64,000 nt of DNA from Aurantiochytrium sp. KH105 (GCA_003116975.1 BGKB01000084.1:238137-302136); one strand, 5' to 3'; positions 9,233-19,899 are shown, counted from the first letter of the stretch. Numbers and translations: made by a program. Notes: generated by a model not told the origin, from the sequence alone.

Positions 9233-11243
9233 ATTTTCAATCATACTGAACGCTCATGCAATCTAAATCTGTTTTTTTTTTTTTGAAGTTCACAACAATG
9301 AACATCATTCTTGAAAGCGCTGCCAGTTTCGATTTCAACTTGTGAGGTTTCCGACCATCTGGATCCAGTTCATTTCTCGAAGTAATCCTAATCGTACCAT
9401 CAGTCTTTGGGGCAAGTTGTCAATTTTCCGCTCGAGAAGCGTAGAACTCAGAGGCGACACAAAGAATTGGCTCTGCTTCTCTGCAGCGTATGGGCGCACG
9501 CGTCTGTCCTTTGTGGGCTTCATTGGCAAGTTAATCTCAGCGTCCGTCTCCGTGTGGATCTGTCAGTGTCAATACAATCTGCTGTTGATCGTAGACAATT
9601 TACCCTGTGTTATCAATGACACTACTCCACAAGACGAGATCAAAGCTCGAGATTTCCAAGATAGATCTGCAAAGAGCAATGGCGCGCACGCGCTACTGGC
9701 CTCCTGCACGCGTGCGCGGGTGGGGCTCGGAGCGGCACGCGCAAGCCGAGGCCTGGGAGCCGCGGCGTGACCGGACCGGCGGATGCAATGAGAGGTTGCA
9801 GCGGCCAGGCGAGACCTGCCCGACAGGACGCGCATGCCAGCTCCCAGAAGAAGACGAAACAACGACGAGGCAACCATGGATGGAGGGAGTTGGAGAACCT
9901 TAGTAGCGATTGCTATTCGCTAGATGTTGTGCGTCAGCTCTCTTATTAGAGTGCCAACCTTGGCTCCGCGCAAATAGCGCTTTTCCAAATAAAGGACAAC
10001 CATCATGTGACTTTCCACTTCATCCTGGGCACCAACTAAATCCCGTGTTCGTTCGAGGGAGCACAGCTGAGATATGGTTGCGCAGTTCAAGCAGATGCAT
10101 GGGACACTCCCTAAATGACGCGAGGTTCTTGCAGCAGTGCTGCTGTTATTTTCGGTGCTTTTCACACGTGCACGATGTTTATATGTTACACGTCATCCAT
10201 TCGCCGGCGAATCATTTCGTCGGCGCGTTGACTGTTCATCGCACCTTCCTAGTGAGCGCGCGCGTGGTGCAAGGGCCCTGCGGCGGGATCGACAATCAAG
10301 CGGACGCACAAGAGTTTCGGGGTGGGGGAGGCTGGCTGAAGCCAAACAAGCCTGCAGGCCACGGAGCCTGGAGGAGTAATCACCAATGGGGCGCGTTTCC
10401 TCCATTGAGCTCGATTGGTCACCCCACCCGCTTTCTCTTTCTCATTCTTCTTTTTCCTTTTAGGAACCTACACACACTTTGCTTGTGGAAGCATGATAAG
10501 TGCAGGTTTGAGATGAATATGTGAGATCAGAGCCAAGAAGTCCTTGAATGTTGTTGATATAGCAAAGACTGGCTGAGAGACCTTGCAAGATGCTTGTTGC
10601 TTGGTACGTAGTAGATGTGTCTGTAGTCGAGCGATTATTTTGCTGAGCGACCATGCTGTTTGACCAGGGTTCGTGAAACCCTATCCCTGGTAGCATGTGA
10701 TCCGGGCTTGGCCATGGGTTTGAAGAACGTCCAAGAGAACCGTAGCCCTAACGGCTCCTTGTCTTGTGCTGGTTCAGCAGGAGTAGAGAACATCCTTTTC
10801 TTGGAAGAACGGCAGGACTAGAACTGGAGCCTCTGTTCGTATTTGCGCATCTTCCTCTTTGCTCTCTCCTCAGACCATGAACAACGACATTGAAAGCCGG
10901 ACTTGTACAACACTCGACGAAGTTGCTTGGTACGCAATGTGTCCTGCGCTGCCCAAGTACGAACGGCAACGTGATCGTCGCGCCGAGTTTCGCTTCTTTC
11001 GACTCGCATTGAGATACACACCTCGAGAGATGGAAGCTTCGACATTCGAAGTGAAGTGGCCGAGTTTGACACTTCTGCACTTCTCCAGTTTTGCCTCTCT
11101 GCGAACACCACAAACCAATGCTATTTCGAGCTCACTCACGTCCGGGAGGCATACTCGCTCGTCACATCGACCGGTCAAACTATTCTTCAATCGACGATTT
11201 GATGATACAGGCGGGCGGGCGTCGAGCGGGCGTGTGGGTGCGC
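9233..11243. other. Gene-poor intergenic segment (left part of a 3.9-kb island)
   Basis: 2 kb with no ORF that looks coding: candidates reach at most about 200 codons, overlap on both strands and have no recognisable domain. A 13-T run sits at 9272-9284 in the 3' flank of the condensin gene. Base composition is more balanced than in the genes. No tRNA, snRNA or transposase-like sequence was found by eye. Confidence 0.5.
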
Positions 11244-11656
11244 AAGACGGGACAAGACCAGACAAGACAAGACAAAAAAAGAAAAGAAAAGAAAAGAAAA
11301 GACAAGTCAAGTCACGACAAGACAAGAAAAGGCGAGACAAATCAAGTCATGTCACGACAAGACAAGACGAGACAAGACATGACAAGTCAAGACAAGATAA
11401 GACGATACAAGACGGGACAAGACAAGACAAGAAAAGACAAGTCAAGTCACGACAAGACAAGAAAAGGCGAGACAAATCAAGTCATGTCACGACAAGACAA
11501 GTCAAGTCAAGATAAGACGAGACGAGACGAGACGAGACGAGACGAGACGAGACGAGACGAGACGAGACGAGACGAGACGAGACGAGACGAGACGAGACGA
11601 GACGAGTCGAGATGAGACGAGGCAAGACGAGACGAGACGAAAGAAAGAAAAGAAAA
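11244..11656. repeat. GACAA/GACGA pentanucleotide array with ~135-bp higher-order duplication
   Basis: About 410 bp of degenerate pentamers. The left part is mainly GACAA with GTCAA, GATAA and GAAAA variants; 11515-11605 is a nearly perfect GACGA run. Within the left part a block of about 65 bp beginning at 11301 recurs identically from 11436, so the pentamers are also organised in a 135-bp tandem unit. Apparent ORFs through it (repeating T-R-R-D-E type peptides) are repeat by-products. Confidence 0.9.
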
Positions 11657-12380
11657 TGTGACGGAAAGAACGAAAGCATACGCAGACCGCGTGGGCCTCT
11701 GAGCCATGGACAAGTTGGGGCGTATTTCGATTACTTCGGAGCCTTTAACAGTAAGTGTTGTCCAACGGAGCCAGGGCATGCTACGTGTTCTTCAATGAAC
11801 CCCCGTATAATGCACTCTCGCGCCCTAACACGTCACATTGCGTCGCTCACCTGCGCCAAGTTAAGTCAAGCCGAGCCGAGCCAGGCAGAGCGGGCCTAGG
11901 CCAAGCTGAGCGCCCACCCATGCGTTACTACAGAGGGCCTGACGAGGCTTGCCCACGGCGTGGCGAGCATAGATAGCCCACCAGGCCTCTCGCTCGCTCA
12001 CTCCCTCGCACATTCATCGCTGACTCCTCTCTCGCGCGCCCCGCATTCAATAGCGACGACGCGCCGGGGCAAACGGCCGGCCCCTCTGCGCCCCTCTCCC
12101 TCCGCGCCCTCGCGCGCTGCCCTCTCGGGCGCAGGGGTGCTTGGCTGTCGGTTTTATTTCTGGCCAAAGCCTTCGAGCCTCCCACCGCGGCCTGTTTTCT
12201 GTTCTGCTCGGAGGAGGTGGGCGTGTAACCCAGAAGGGCGTCCCGGGGTCCGTTTCGACGGGGGCCCGTTTCTACGGTGTCTGGGCTTGCGCTGGCGTCG
12301 CGAAGCGGAGTGGGGCCCAGCCATTTCTTTTTGGCTGATCGTTTCAAAAAACGGCGGTACTTTGCAGAGGAGATGTCTGT
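11657..12380. other. Gene-poor intergenic segment
   Basis: 724 bp, GC-rich from about 11900. Contains GAGCC-like pentamers near 11865-11895. ORFs on both strands look random. No RNA gene recognised. Confidence 0.45.
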
Positions 12381-12654
12381 GTTACGCATCGCCAAGACCT
12401 CAAGAGTGAAGCGCAATTAAAGGCGTCCGCGTTTTCTGGGCTCTTACGCCCCAGCTCAAAGTGGGCTGGCTGGGTGGCTGGGTGGCTGGGTAACTGGTGC
12501 GGGCTCTGAGCTTGAATGTTACGCATCGCCAAGACCTCAAGAGTGGAGCGCAATTAAAGGCGTCCGCGTTTTCTGGGCTCTTACGCCCCAGCTCAAAGTG
12601 GGCTGGCTGGGTGGCTGGGTGGCTGGGTAACTGGTGCGGGATCTGAGCTTGAAT
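12381..12654. repeat. Two-copy tandem duplication, 137-bp unit
   Basis: Copy 1 spans 12381-12517 and copy 2 spans 12518-12654, both starting GTTACGCATCGCCAAGACC. The copies differ at only a few positions (for example GTGAAG versus GTGGAG), so the duplication is recent. Each unit contains a short (GGCTGGGT) run. No coding frame is shared convincingly. Confidence 0.92.
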
Positions 12655-13168
12655 GTATCGAAATGCGAGCGGTTTCTTACAGAGCCGCCCTGTTGGCTTG
12701 CCTCGGGGGGTCTATTGCCGATAACAAAACGCCGGTGGCAGCGCGCAGAGCGGACGCTGGGAAAAGAAAAAAGCACACGTAGTGAACGCTTCGAGAAATT
12801 TCCTCCATAAACAGTGACATGCTGTCTTCAACGCGAGGAAGAAAAGGAAAAATGTTTGTACAGTTACAATTCAAGGAGAGTTCGAAAGTTCGGTCGCAAG
12901 GACCGAAGAGGAATAAAACCGTCCACGGCGATCTGTTCGTGCTCTTCACCGCCTCGGTCTGTGCAACCTCCCCTTGTCTCCTACATCCGACCTACCTTCT
13001 TCTATCAAATGTATGCCGAGCAGCGCAAATGCCTCGGCTTCTTCGTCCGAGGGAAAGCAAACCAGCAATCAAGCCCAAAGAAAAACATTGCCCACAGAGC
13101 ATAGACAAGGTATACCAAGAGCACATCCGCCATACGCCTGCTGCGCTGCCGACATCCACTTGCACGCC
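12655..13168. other. Upstream region of the glutamine-rich gene
   Basis: 514 bp. The frame of the downstream gene stays open back to about 12974, but the codons upstream of 13169 give a Ser/His/Cys-rich peptide without features and the better-placed ATG is 13169, so this is treated as promoter and 5' UTR. Confidence 0.45.
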
Positions 13169-13775
13169 ATGGAGAATCAAGTGATCGCGCCCTGTGCAAA
13201 GCAGGTCGAAATGGAGCCCGAAAAGCAAGCTGAGCATGCCAAGTTGCCAGATTCGGTTGCCTCGACAACATCCGCCCCCTCGACAGACAATGTCAAGGGT
13301 ACCGACGAGGGCAACTTGGAGGAGGAGAACAAGGAGGAGCTTTCGTCCTCGAAGGTGGTCCAAGACGTGATGCCAAAGAATGAGGCGCCCCACATTCCCG
13401 GCTATTTGCGCGCCACAGAATCTGCCGCGTCTCGTGTGCGAGCTACTAACAAGCTATATGACATCGAGAACAAGATGGAGGAGCGCCGCGCAGCCGCTCT
13501 TGCTCGTCTGGAGGAGCGCCGCGCAGCCGCTCTTGCTCGTCGGGAGGCGCGCAAAATGAAGAGTGCCAAAGCCAAGGCCGCGAAGGTGATGCGTCAGGCT
13601 GCTACTCAAGCCAAGCGTCGAGCTGCCGCACAACTACAAGCCACTGACGTGTCGAAGGAGACGGTGGAGGCGCCGACTTCACCCCTTTCGCAAGCTGGTG
13701 AACAAGAACAAGAACAACAATACGAACTTGAACAGCAACAACAACAACAACAACAGGAACAACAACAACAACAGG

Positions 13776-13806
<31 letters not shown>

Positions 13807-13823
13807 GGAACAACAACAACAGG

Positions 13824-13863
<40 letters not shown>

Positions 13864-14317
13864 GGAACAACCTCCGCAAACTCGTACTGCGGAGCTTGAT
13901 GTGGAGCCTGCCACTCCGAACGTCGAAGAAGCTGCAACTCAAGATGAAAAAGTTGCTGCTGAGGAGCCTACACTTGTGGAGAGGCCGATTGAGCTCACGG
14001 GATCCCCACTGGCGGAACCCGACAGCGCGCTCCTCGAAAGGAGCGCGCGTGCTCTCGACCATCCCGTCAAAGGAACGCATTCGCGAGACGAAGTCAAGAA
14101 GGCGAACCACCGCGTGGCGCATGTGACGCGGAAGAAGACACGTCGCAAGCGCTGGTCTGCGAAGGGGCGCGGGCAACGCATTCGGCGCAACTTGAATGTC
14201 ATTGCCGACGAAAACACAATGGCTAACGAGATGAAAGCGGAGCCGAAGAACCCGGGCAAGGTAGTGGGGGATGAGGAAAGCGGCAAGAACACGGAGACCA
14301 CTACCATACAAATTTGA
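13169..14317 (+). CDS. Glutamine-rich, charged low-complexity protein, function unknown
   Basis: 382 residues if started at the ATG at 13169 (GCCATGG context); not recognised as any family. Order: acidic N-terminal region (1-95), a basic alanine/arginine helical segment with an 11-residue unit EERRAAALARL occurring twice in tandem (encoded by a 33-bp repeat at about 13487-13552), then a tract of about 57 residues made almost only of Gln with scattered Glu. An acidic stretch and a strongly basic C-terminal part (TRKKTRRKRW and following) end the protein. The A/R-rich segment predicts a long helix; the basic tail could be a nuclear signal. Composition suggests a nuclear or RNA-associated protein, but this is only inference. 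No transmembrane segment or signal peptide. Confidence 0.6.
13699..13869 (+). repeat. CAA/CAG trinucleotide tract encoding polyglutamine
   Basis: About 170 bp of CAA triplets with occasional CAG and GAA, inside the preceding gene. CAA dominates, so the tract is less pure than a CAG run and probably less prone to hairpin expansion. Confidence 0.92.
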
Positions 14318-14618
14318 TCGCGTTCCATGTATCCTCTTCTCGACAATGAAAAGGCGAGACAAGAGCTAGCTCTCTAGCGATAATAAGATAAACTCAATTT
14401 TCTCGTCTTCAAACATAAATTGTTACCCGTGTGCTTCACTCGCTGCACATGCGACTTCTTCGATTTCGACTCTCCAACCTCAGTTCATCAGACAGCGCCA
14501 CCTTTGCACCAAGAATCTACACTCATGCAAATTGCCGCGCGAGCAAGTTCAGCTTTCTGAAAAAATGGGAATTTGTAGAAGCCGTGAATAAATTGAAGAA
14601 GTTGCTTTGACCTGACAA
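14318..14618. other. Convergent 3' intergenic region
   Basis: 301 bp between converging genes; AT-richer than the flanks, with AATAAA on the plus strand at about 14587. Nothing else seen. Confidence 0.45.
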
Positions 14619-15898
14619 TTAGACACCGCGGCGCGCCTTGACAGCGTCGGCGATCTTGCGGAGCACAGTCTCGGTGGTGGCGAAGTCAATGCAAGCATCC
14701 GTGACGGACACACCGCGCTTAAGTGAGGCGATATCAGTCTGACCGGGGCTGAGGGCCTGCTTGCCCTCGCAAAGATGAGACTCAATCATGAGCCCAATGA
14801 TGCCCTTGTTTCCGGCGGCAATTTGCTCACAGACCTTGTCAGCGACACTGGGCTGGTTCTTGTGGTCCTTTTGGCTGTTTCCGTGGCTGCAGTCGACCAT
14901 GATGCGGGTGGGCATGCCGTTCTTCTCCATCTTGGCGGTGGCCTCGTCAACAAACTCCTTGGTGAAGTTCGGTCCACCAGAGCCACCGCGCAAAATGATG
15001 TGGCAGCCAAGGTTGCCCTTGGTGTGCACAATGGCGGCCACACCCTGCTTGGTGACAGAGAGAAAGGAGTGCGGGTTCTTGGACGACTTGCAAGCGTCGA
15101 TAGCCACCTGAACGTCGCCACTGGTGGCGTTCTTAAATCCAACAGGGCACGAGAGCCCCGAGGCGAGCTCGCGGTGGACCTGCGACTCGGTCGTGCGAGC
15201 GCCGATGGCACCCCACGACACGAGATCCGCAAGAAATTGCGGAGAAATGGTGTCAAGGAACTCGACACCGCAGGGGAGTCCGAGCTTGTTCACCTCGAGA
15301 AGAAACTTGCGCGCGATGCGCAGCCCCTTGTTGATCTTGAAGGAACCGTTGAGATCCGGATCGTTAATGAGGCCCTTCCAGCCTACGGTGGTGCGCGGCT
15401 TTTCAAAGTACACGCGCATGATGACCAGAACCTCGTTCTGCACCTCGTTCGACAGCTCGGCGAGCTTCTCGGCGTACTCCTTGCAAGCCTCGACGTCGTG
15501 GATGGAGCATGGGCCGACGACGACGATGACGCGGTCGTCCGACCCGTTGACGACACTGTGGACGGCCTCGCGGCTCGCACCGACGTGGCTCACGACCTCA
15601 TCGCCGGCGTCGATGTCCTCAATGAGGCACGCCGGCGGGATGAGCGAGCTCAGGAAGTCAATGCGCACGTCGTCCACCTGCTTGGCCCGCGACTCCGACA
15701 ACCTGTATGAGTTTTCGCACCAAACGGAGCCAGCCAAGCGCAGCACCATTCGTGCACAGCTCCTTGTCAGCCCTCGCTCCTCCTTTCCTGCCCGCCCTCC
15801 GCCCTCGCGTGCAGCCCTAGCTGCTTCATGACTTACTTCCGGCGCTTGCTCATCTCCTGGCGCGACACATCGCCGACCACGGCTCCGTTGGCGCTCAT
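14619..15898 (-). CDS. 3-deoxy-7-phosphoheptulonate (DAHP) synthase, class I, two exons
   Basis: First enzyme of the shikimate pathway: phosphoenolpyruvate plus erythrose 4-phosphate to DAHP. Exon 1 is 15898-15837 (ATG at 15898) and exon 2 is 15702-14619, joined across a 134-nt intron; the spliced protein has 381 residues. The junction restores a continuous N-terminus (...MSKRRK|LSESRAKQVDD). Hallmarks of the AroFGH/yeast Aro3-Aro4 type: VVGPCSIHD, EKPRTTVGWKGLINDPD, LDTISPQFLADLVSWGA, IGARTTESQVHRELASG, DCSHGNSQKD and IESHLCEGKQ. Without splicing, the exon-2 frame extends to a false ATG at 15749. Upstream of 15898 the frame stays open and codes Ser/Gly repeats but has no ATG to about 16145. 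Whether it responds to Phe, Tyr or Trp cannot be read by eye. Confidence 0.95.
15703..15836 (-). other. Spliceosomal intron in DAHP synthase gene
   Basis: 134 nt on the minus strand: donor A|GTAAGT at 15836, acceptor CATACAG|G ending at 15703, phase 2. A candidate branch site (CTCAT) lies close to the acceptor. Splicing replaces an in-frame TAA immediately after the donor. Confidence 0.88.
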
Positions 15899-16621
15899 GC
15901 TGACGCAGGCGTCGTTCGGGCCTCTGCCTCTGCCTCTCCCGCTCCCGTCCCCGCTCCCGCTGCCGCTCCCGCTCGCGCTCGCGCTCGTGCTCGCGCCGCT
16001 GCTGCTGCTGCTGCCGCTGCTGCTGCTCGAGGTGCGCGCGGCCACACGATCCTGTTCAGGGTTTGCCGCCGCCGCAGCGTCGAGGGCGCCGCGAGTCCGC
16101 CGCGACCGCGCCGCCGCCGCGCCGCGGAGCCCCGGGCGCGGCGGNGCGCGAGGGGCCCCCGCCGCAGCCGCGGGCGCCGACGCAGCCGCGCAGCGCGGCG
16201 AGGCCGGGCCCCGCGCGCAGCGGCGGCGCCATGGGACGCGGAGACTGCGCGAGCGAGCGACTCCTGGCCGCTATTGACCGCGGGGAAATGCGAGTCGTGC
16301 GCGCAAGAGGAGAAAGAGGACGAGGAGGAGATCGGGGAATGTCCGGAGGGCGAGAGGATCTATCTCCACGGGGGCCAGGCCTGCACGTGCGTTGGATTAG
16401 TTATGATAATCAAGTTCGTGCAGGCAGGCGTGCAGGGGCAGAGTTGGTGTGAACGAAGAAGCCCAAGAAGAAGATGCGCTACAAAAATGGGAAAAGGGAG
16501 TCAAAATGCGGGCGAGCAGTGCGGATGCGAGCCTGAAGGCGAAGCAATTTGGCGAGGGTGGCTGTCGCGAGGGCAGTGGGCGCGATGGCGATGCCGAGGA
16601 CGAAAAGAGACCTTGACGAAG
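15899..16621. other. GC-rich intergenic region with one ambiguous base
   Basis: 723 bp between two minus-strand genes. 15920-16250 is extremely CpG-rich with CCGCTG/CTGCTG simple repeats and an N at 16145. It probably contains the DAHP synthase promoter. No credible ORF. Confidence 0.5.
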
Positions 16622-18334
16622 TCAGGTCGCGTCCATTGTGGCCTGGCGCGCGACTGCGAGAGGAAGAATCGGGCTGGTCTCGGCTTCGGACTGAGCGGCT
16701 GAAAAGTCCCGCTCGACGAGAGGCAGGTTCGCCGTTTCCACCGTGAGCGCAAGCGTTGTGGCGGCGGCGAGACAGAAGAAAAGACCATGCACCGCCGCAG
16801 TGACGGGGAAAGAGGCCGCGGTGTCCAGATAGGTCAACAGATAGGGCGAGAACACAGGCACGACGCGCGCAACAAATTGACAAACCCCGAAAGCTTGAAC
16901 GCGGACCTCGGTTGGCATGACCTCTGGCGTGTAGGTGAACATGCCGTGCTTGGAAATTGCCATGCCCACACGCAGAGCAACGAGCAGCGCAAAAATCGCA
17001 ATGGGCTCGCGCCCGACAGTCCCCACAGCGACAACAGCGACGCCTGTGAGCACTTCCCCGAGACGGATCTCCGAGACGCGGCGCAGCTTGAATGCAAAGA
17101 AAGCTACCACCGTGGATCCGATCCACTCGCCAAGCATTGACACAAATGCAACCTGGAAGTGCGTGTCGTCGCCGCCGAGGTGCTTCTTGAGCTGAAAGGG
17201 CAAGAACCCAAGTATCGTCATGCCTGCCGAGTTGAGAGCCCACAACCACAGCAAAGGGATCAACGTTGTCCGCGTCTTTGGATCGCTCATCTTGGCAACA
17301 TAATGCTTCATTCCACTCCGCCAACCTTGCGCCCACGTCTTTGTTCTGGCGCTCTTGTCGCGATTCCCCACACTTGCCTGCCCCCCGCGGCCGCGGAGGT
17401 TGGACTCTGTGAGGAAGCTTGGCACGGTTGACCCGTTCATGCGCGCCAGCACACGGAATGAGTCGATTGCGTCCCCGAAGCGGCCATGCATGATGGAAAA
17501 GCGCATGGACTCGGGCGCGCGCGAATGTAGAACGTAAAGCGCAGGAACACCCGCCACCGCTGCAGCTCGCACGAGCCAGCGCCACCCGCACCTGTCCATG
17601 AGCGCCCAGCTCAGCACGATGATCACCGTTGAGCCAAGACACCACGCGTAGCCCTTGATGGCCGTGTAGCGACCTCGCGAGACTGCTGGTGAGACCTCGA
17701 GCAAGAGTGGAATTGCCGTAACCGAGACACCACCATAGCCAATACCCACAAAGAGTCTCAAGACTGAAAAGCTTGTCACACCCTCAGCCCATGAACTCGC
17801 AAAGCCAAAGGCTACCGAGAGGAAGAGACTCCAAAAGTAGACGGCCTTACGGCCATACACATCGGCGAGTGAGCCAGACGCCAAACATCCCAGAACCATT
17901 CCGAGCGACGTCAGGCTCTTGATGATGGCGAGCTCCGTTTCCTTGACGGCCCACTCTTGTACAAACACAGGATACAAGAGCCCCACAATGGCCATCTCGG
18001 CGGACTCGACAAAGAAACCTACGGCTGCTACGGCCATCATCATGTGCTGGAAAGGTCCGCCGCCGACCTCCTCGATGGCGCGGTCCAAGAGTCTGAATCT
18101 TTCCGCGTCATTGGAGACCAGGCCGACGCCGTCGCCGCGGGCTGCGTCAGCGTCGAGCCCGACACTCTTAGCCTCTTCCTCGTCGCGCCGTCGCATGCCG
18201 TCGGGCAGCAGCAGCCCGCGGCTGGCCTCGGCATCCCAGGAGGTGGTCTTCGCGTCGGCCATGTCCCCGCGAGCATTGCGCGAGGAAGCGCCCGAGGAGC
18301 CCGACGGACGCGCCCCGTACTGCGTGGTGGGCAT
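16622..18334 (-). CDS. Major facilitator superfamily transporter (SV2/SVOP, organic-cation-type)
   Basis: 570 residues, ATG at 18334 to TGA. After a cytosolic N-terminus of about 95 residues come 12 predicted membrane helices. The MFS signature between helices 2 and 3 is clear (GSLADVYGRKAVYFWS), and RLFVGIGYGGVSV in helix 4 with PLLLEVSPAVSRGRY after it is typical of the SV2/SVOP and organic-ion transporter branch. The middle loop contains the APESMRF-like segment (PES-R motif) of that branch. The second half is LKKHLGGDDTHFQVAFVSMLGEWIGS and a GVCQFVARVVPVFSPYL helix. Plasma or organelle membrane solute transporter; substrate unknown. Its start faces that of an enolase-superfamily enzyme 422 bp away, which could mean joint control and related substrate. 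Confidence 0.88.
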   Translation of the reverse strand: MPTTQYGARPSGSSGASSRNARGDMADAKTTSWDAEASRGLLLPDGMRRRDEEEAKSVGLDADAARGDGVGLVSNDAERFRLLDRAIEEVGGGPFQHMMMAVAAVGFFVESAEMAIVGLLYPVFVQEWAVKETELAIIKSLTSLGMVLGCLASGSLADVYGRKAVYFWSLFLSVAFGFASSWAEGVTSFSVLRLFVGIGYGGVSVTAIPLLLEVSPAVSRGRYTAIKGYAWCLGSTVIIVLSWALMDRCGWRWLVRAAAVAGVPALYVLHSRAPESMRFSIMHGRFGDAIDSFRVLARMNGSTVPSFLTESNLRGRGGQASVGNRDKSARTKTWAQGWRSGMKHYVAKMSDPKTRTTLIPLLWLWALNSAGMTILGFLPFQLKKHLGGDDTHFQVAFVSMLGEWIGSTVVAFFAFKLRRVSEIRLGEVLTGVAVVAVGTVGREPIAIFALLVALRVGMAISKHGMFTYTPEVMPTEVRVQAFGVCQFVARVVPVFSPYLLTYLDTAASFPVTAAVHGLFFCLAAATTLALTVETANLPLVERDFSAAQSEAETSPILPLAVARQATMDAT

Positions 18335-18756
18335 CGCGGCACACAGGTCGACGCGAAGGTCCCTCTCGTGCGCGTCGCTCTCCTGATCTTCTGGTCTTGG
18401 TCTTGGTCTCGGTCTTGATGATCTAGGTCCTGGACTTGATCTCTGGCAGCTTGGTCTTCGCCATCAAGTTGAAAGATGGAAAGATTCTGCCAAAGAGGGG
18501 CAAGGAGGAAGAGTGGTGGGTCGCAAGGGACCCGTTTTGATTTTGCGTTGCGCAGCTCCGCGATGCCTTTCGTCGCGGCGTTGCCATCAAGGCACAGGTT
18601 GAGCATTTTGCATTCGTTGCGCTGTGCTGCGCTGCACGTACGGACTGCCACCTGCAAGGCCAGGGCCTTGAGGGTGCCTCTTTAGCCGCCTGCACAGAGC
18701 GCGCCCCGAACGGCCGGCGCGGGCGTCAGTCGAGGCGGAAGGAGAGGGAGAGAAAG
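18335..18756. promoter_or_regulatory. Divergent promoter region shared by MFS transporter and enolase-superfamily gene
   Basis: 422 bp between two start codons pointing away from each other. Contains a TCTTGGTCTTGG-type simple repeat at about 18390-18425. No specific operator or TATA box could be identified by eye. Confidence 0.5.
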
Positions 18757-19899
18757 ATGGCTCTGGCCGCCGCGGCTGGACGACCACACATCCACATTGT
18801 GGAGGTCCTCGTGTACCGCGTGGAGCTGCCGCTGTACGAGGGCTCGTACAAATGGTCCGGAGGGCGCAGCGTGGATGTCTTTGACAGCACGATCGTGCAA
18901 CTCCGCACGAACAGGGGCATCGACGGCCTCGGCGAGGTCACCCCACTGGGACCAGCCTATCTCCCGGCCTACGCCGAGGGCGTGCGCACCGGGATCCAGC
19001 AGCTCGTGCCGCACATTCTCGGCGAGGACCCGACGCAGGTCGTCAAAATGAACGAGATCATGGATGGTGCTCTCATGGGCCACGAATACGTTAAATCCGC
19101 GATTGACATTGCATGCTGGGACATTCTTGGCAAGCTCGCCGAGCAGCCCGTCTGCGTGCTGCTCGGAGGCCGGTTCGGCCAGACGCTGCCGTTGTACCGA
19201 GCCATCTCGCAAGAGGACCCCGAGTCGATGGCAGCTCGCGTCGCAGAATACCGCGAGCAGGGCTACCATCGTTTCCAGCTCAAGGCTGGCGGAACGGTTG
19301 CTGAAGATGTGGCGCGGATTCGGGCCGTCGCCAGCGTTCTCGATGCCAGCACGGATACGCTCATCGTCGACGCGAACCGCGGCTGGTCGCTGCATGACGC
19401 GGCGCGCGTGTTGCTTGCGATCAAAGACCTCGACGTCTACGTCGAGCAGCCTTGCAGGACCTATGCCGAGTGTCTCGCCGTTCGCCGGCGCACGTCGCAG
19501 CCGTTTATTCTTGACGAAAGCATTGACTCCATCGAAGCGCTTCTGCTTGCCCACAAGGACGGTGCCATGGACTGCGTCAATATCAAAATCAGCAAGCTTG
19601 GAGGTCTGACCAAAGCCCGACAGCTCCGCGACCTTTGCGTGTCTCTTGGTTATGCCATGATCATTGAGGACACCTGGGGCAGCGATGTGGCCACGGCGGC
19701 GATCGCTCACCTGGCCCAATCCACACCAGAGCGTGCTCTCTTTGCCACGACCGACTTTAACTCGTACGTGACGCTGCAGACGGCCCGGGGAGCACCTGTG
19801 CGCAACGCAGGAACCATCAAGGCGTCCACGGAGGTGGGACTGGGCATCGAGCTCAAGATGGATACTGTCGGGGAACCGGTGTTTGCCATGGGCATCTGA
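18757..19899 (+). CDS. Enolase-superfamily enzyme, hydroxyproline-betaine epimerase / cis-3-hydroxyproline dehydratase-like
   Basis: 380 residues, ATG at 18757. Mandelate racemase/muconate lactonizing subgroup: N-terminal capping domain (1-135), then a TIM-type barrel. Visible active site: acid/base Lys176 (FQLKAGG) and Lys277 (NIKISK), metal ligands Asp205 (VDANRGW), Glu230 (YVEQPC) and Asp253 (LDESID), then IEDTWGSDVATAAIAHLA near 303-320. The phrases EVTPLGPAYLPA, GALMGHEYVKSAIDIACWD and STDFNSYV are those I associate with bacterial hydroxyproline-betaine 2-epimerase (HpbD) and the related cis-3-hydroxy-L-proline dehydratases of marine alphaproteobacteria. Both use proline derivatives, so the likely role is handling hydroxyproline or its betaine. 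No targeting peptide is obvious. Strong similarity to bacterial forms raises horizontal transfer, though codon use looks like its neighbours. Exact reaction uncertain. Confidence 0.86.
   Translation: MALAAAAGRPHIHIVEVLVYRVELPLYEGSYKWSGGRSVDVFDSTIVQLRTNRGIDGLGEVTPLGPAYLPAYAEGVRTGIQQLVPHILGEDPTQVVKMNEIMDGALMGHEYVKSAIDIACWDILGKLAEQPVCVLLGGRFGQTLPLYRAISQEDPESMAARVAEYREQGYHRFQLKAGGTVAEDVARIRAVASVLDASTDTLIVDANRGWSLHDAARVLLAIKDLDVYVEQPCRTYAECLAVRRRTSQPFILDESIDSIEALLLAHKDGAMDCVNIKISKLGGLTKARQLRDLCVSLGYAMIIEDTWGSDVATAAIAHLAQSTPERALFATTDFNSYVTLQTARGAPVRNAGTIKASTEVGLGIELKMDTVGEPVFAMGI

Noticed and set aside
9910-10524. 204-codon plus-strand ORF in the gene-poor island
   Set aside because: Composition random (Cys, His and Phe scattered), overlapping minus ORFs, no motif.
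10655-10700. Hairpin-like GGGTTCGTGAAACCC resembling a tRNA T arm
   Set aside because: Loop length is wrong and no acceptor, D or anticodon stems could be matched around it.
10859-11615. ORFs reading through the GACAA/GACGA array as repeated charged peptides
   Set aside because: Five-base repeats cycle through all frames without stops; no start context or domain supports a protein.
14775-15710. 311-codon plus-strand frame opposite DAHP synthase
   Set aside because: Mirror of biased codons of the real gene; the peptide has no recognisable features.
15703-15749. ATG at 15749 as the DAHP synthase start
   Set aside because: It gives an N-terminus from intron sequence; the GTAAGT/CAG splice restores a better, continuous N-terminus from 15898.
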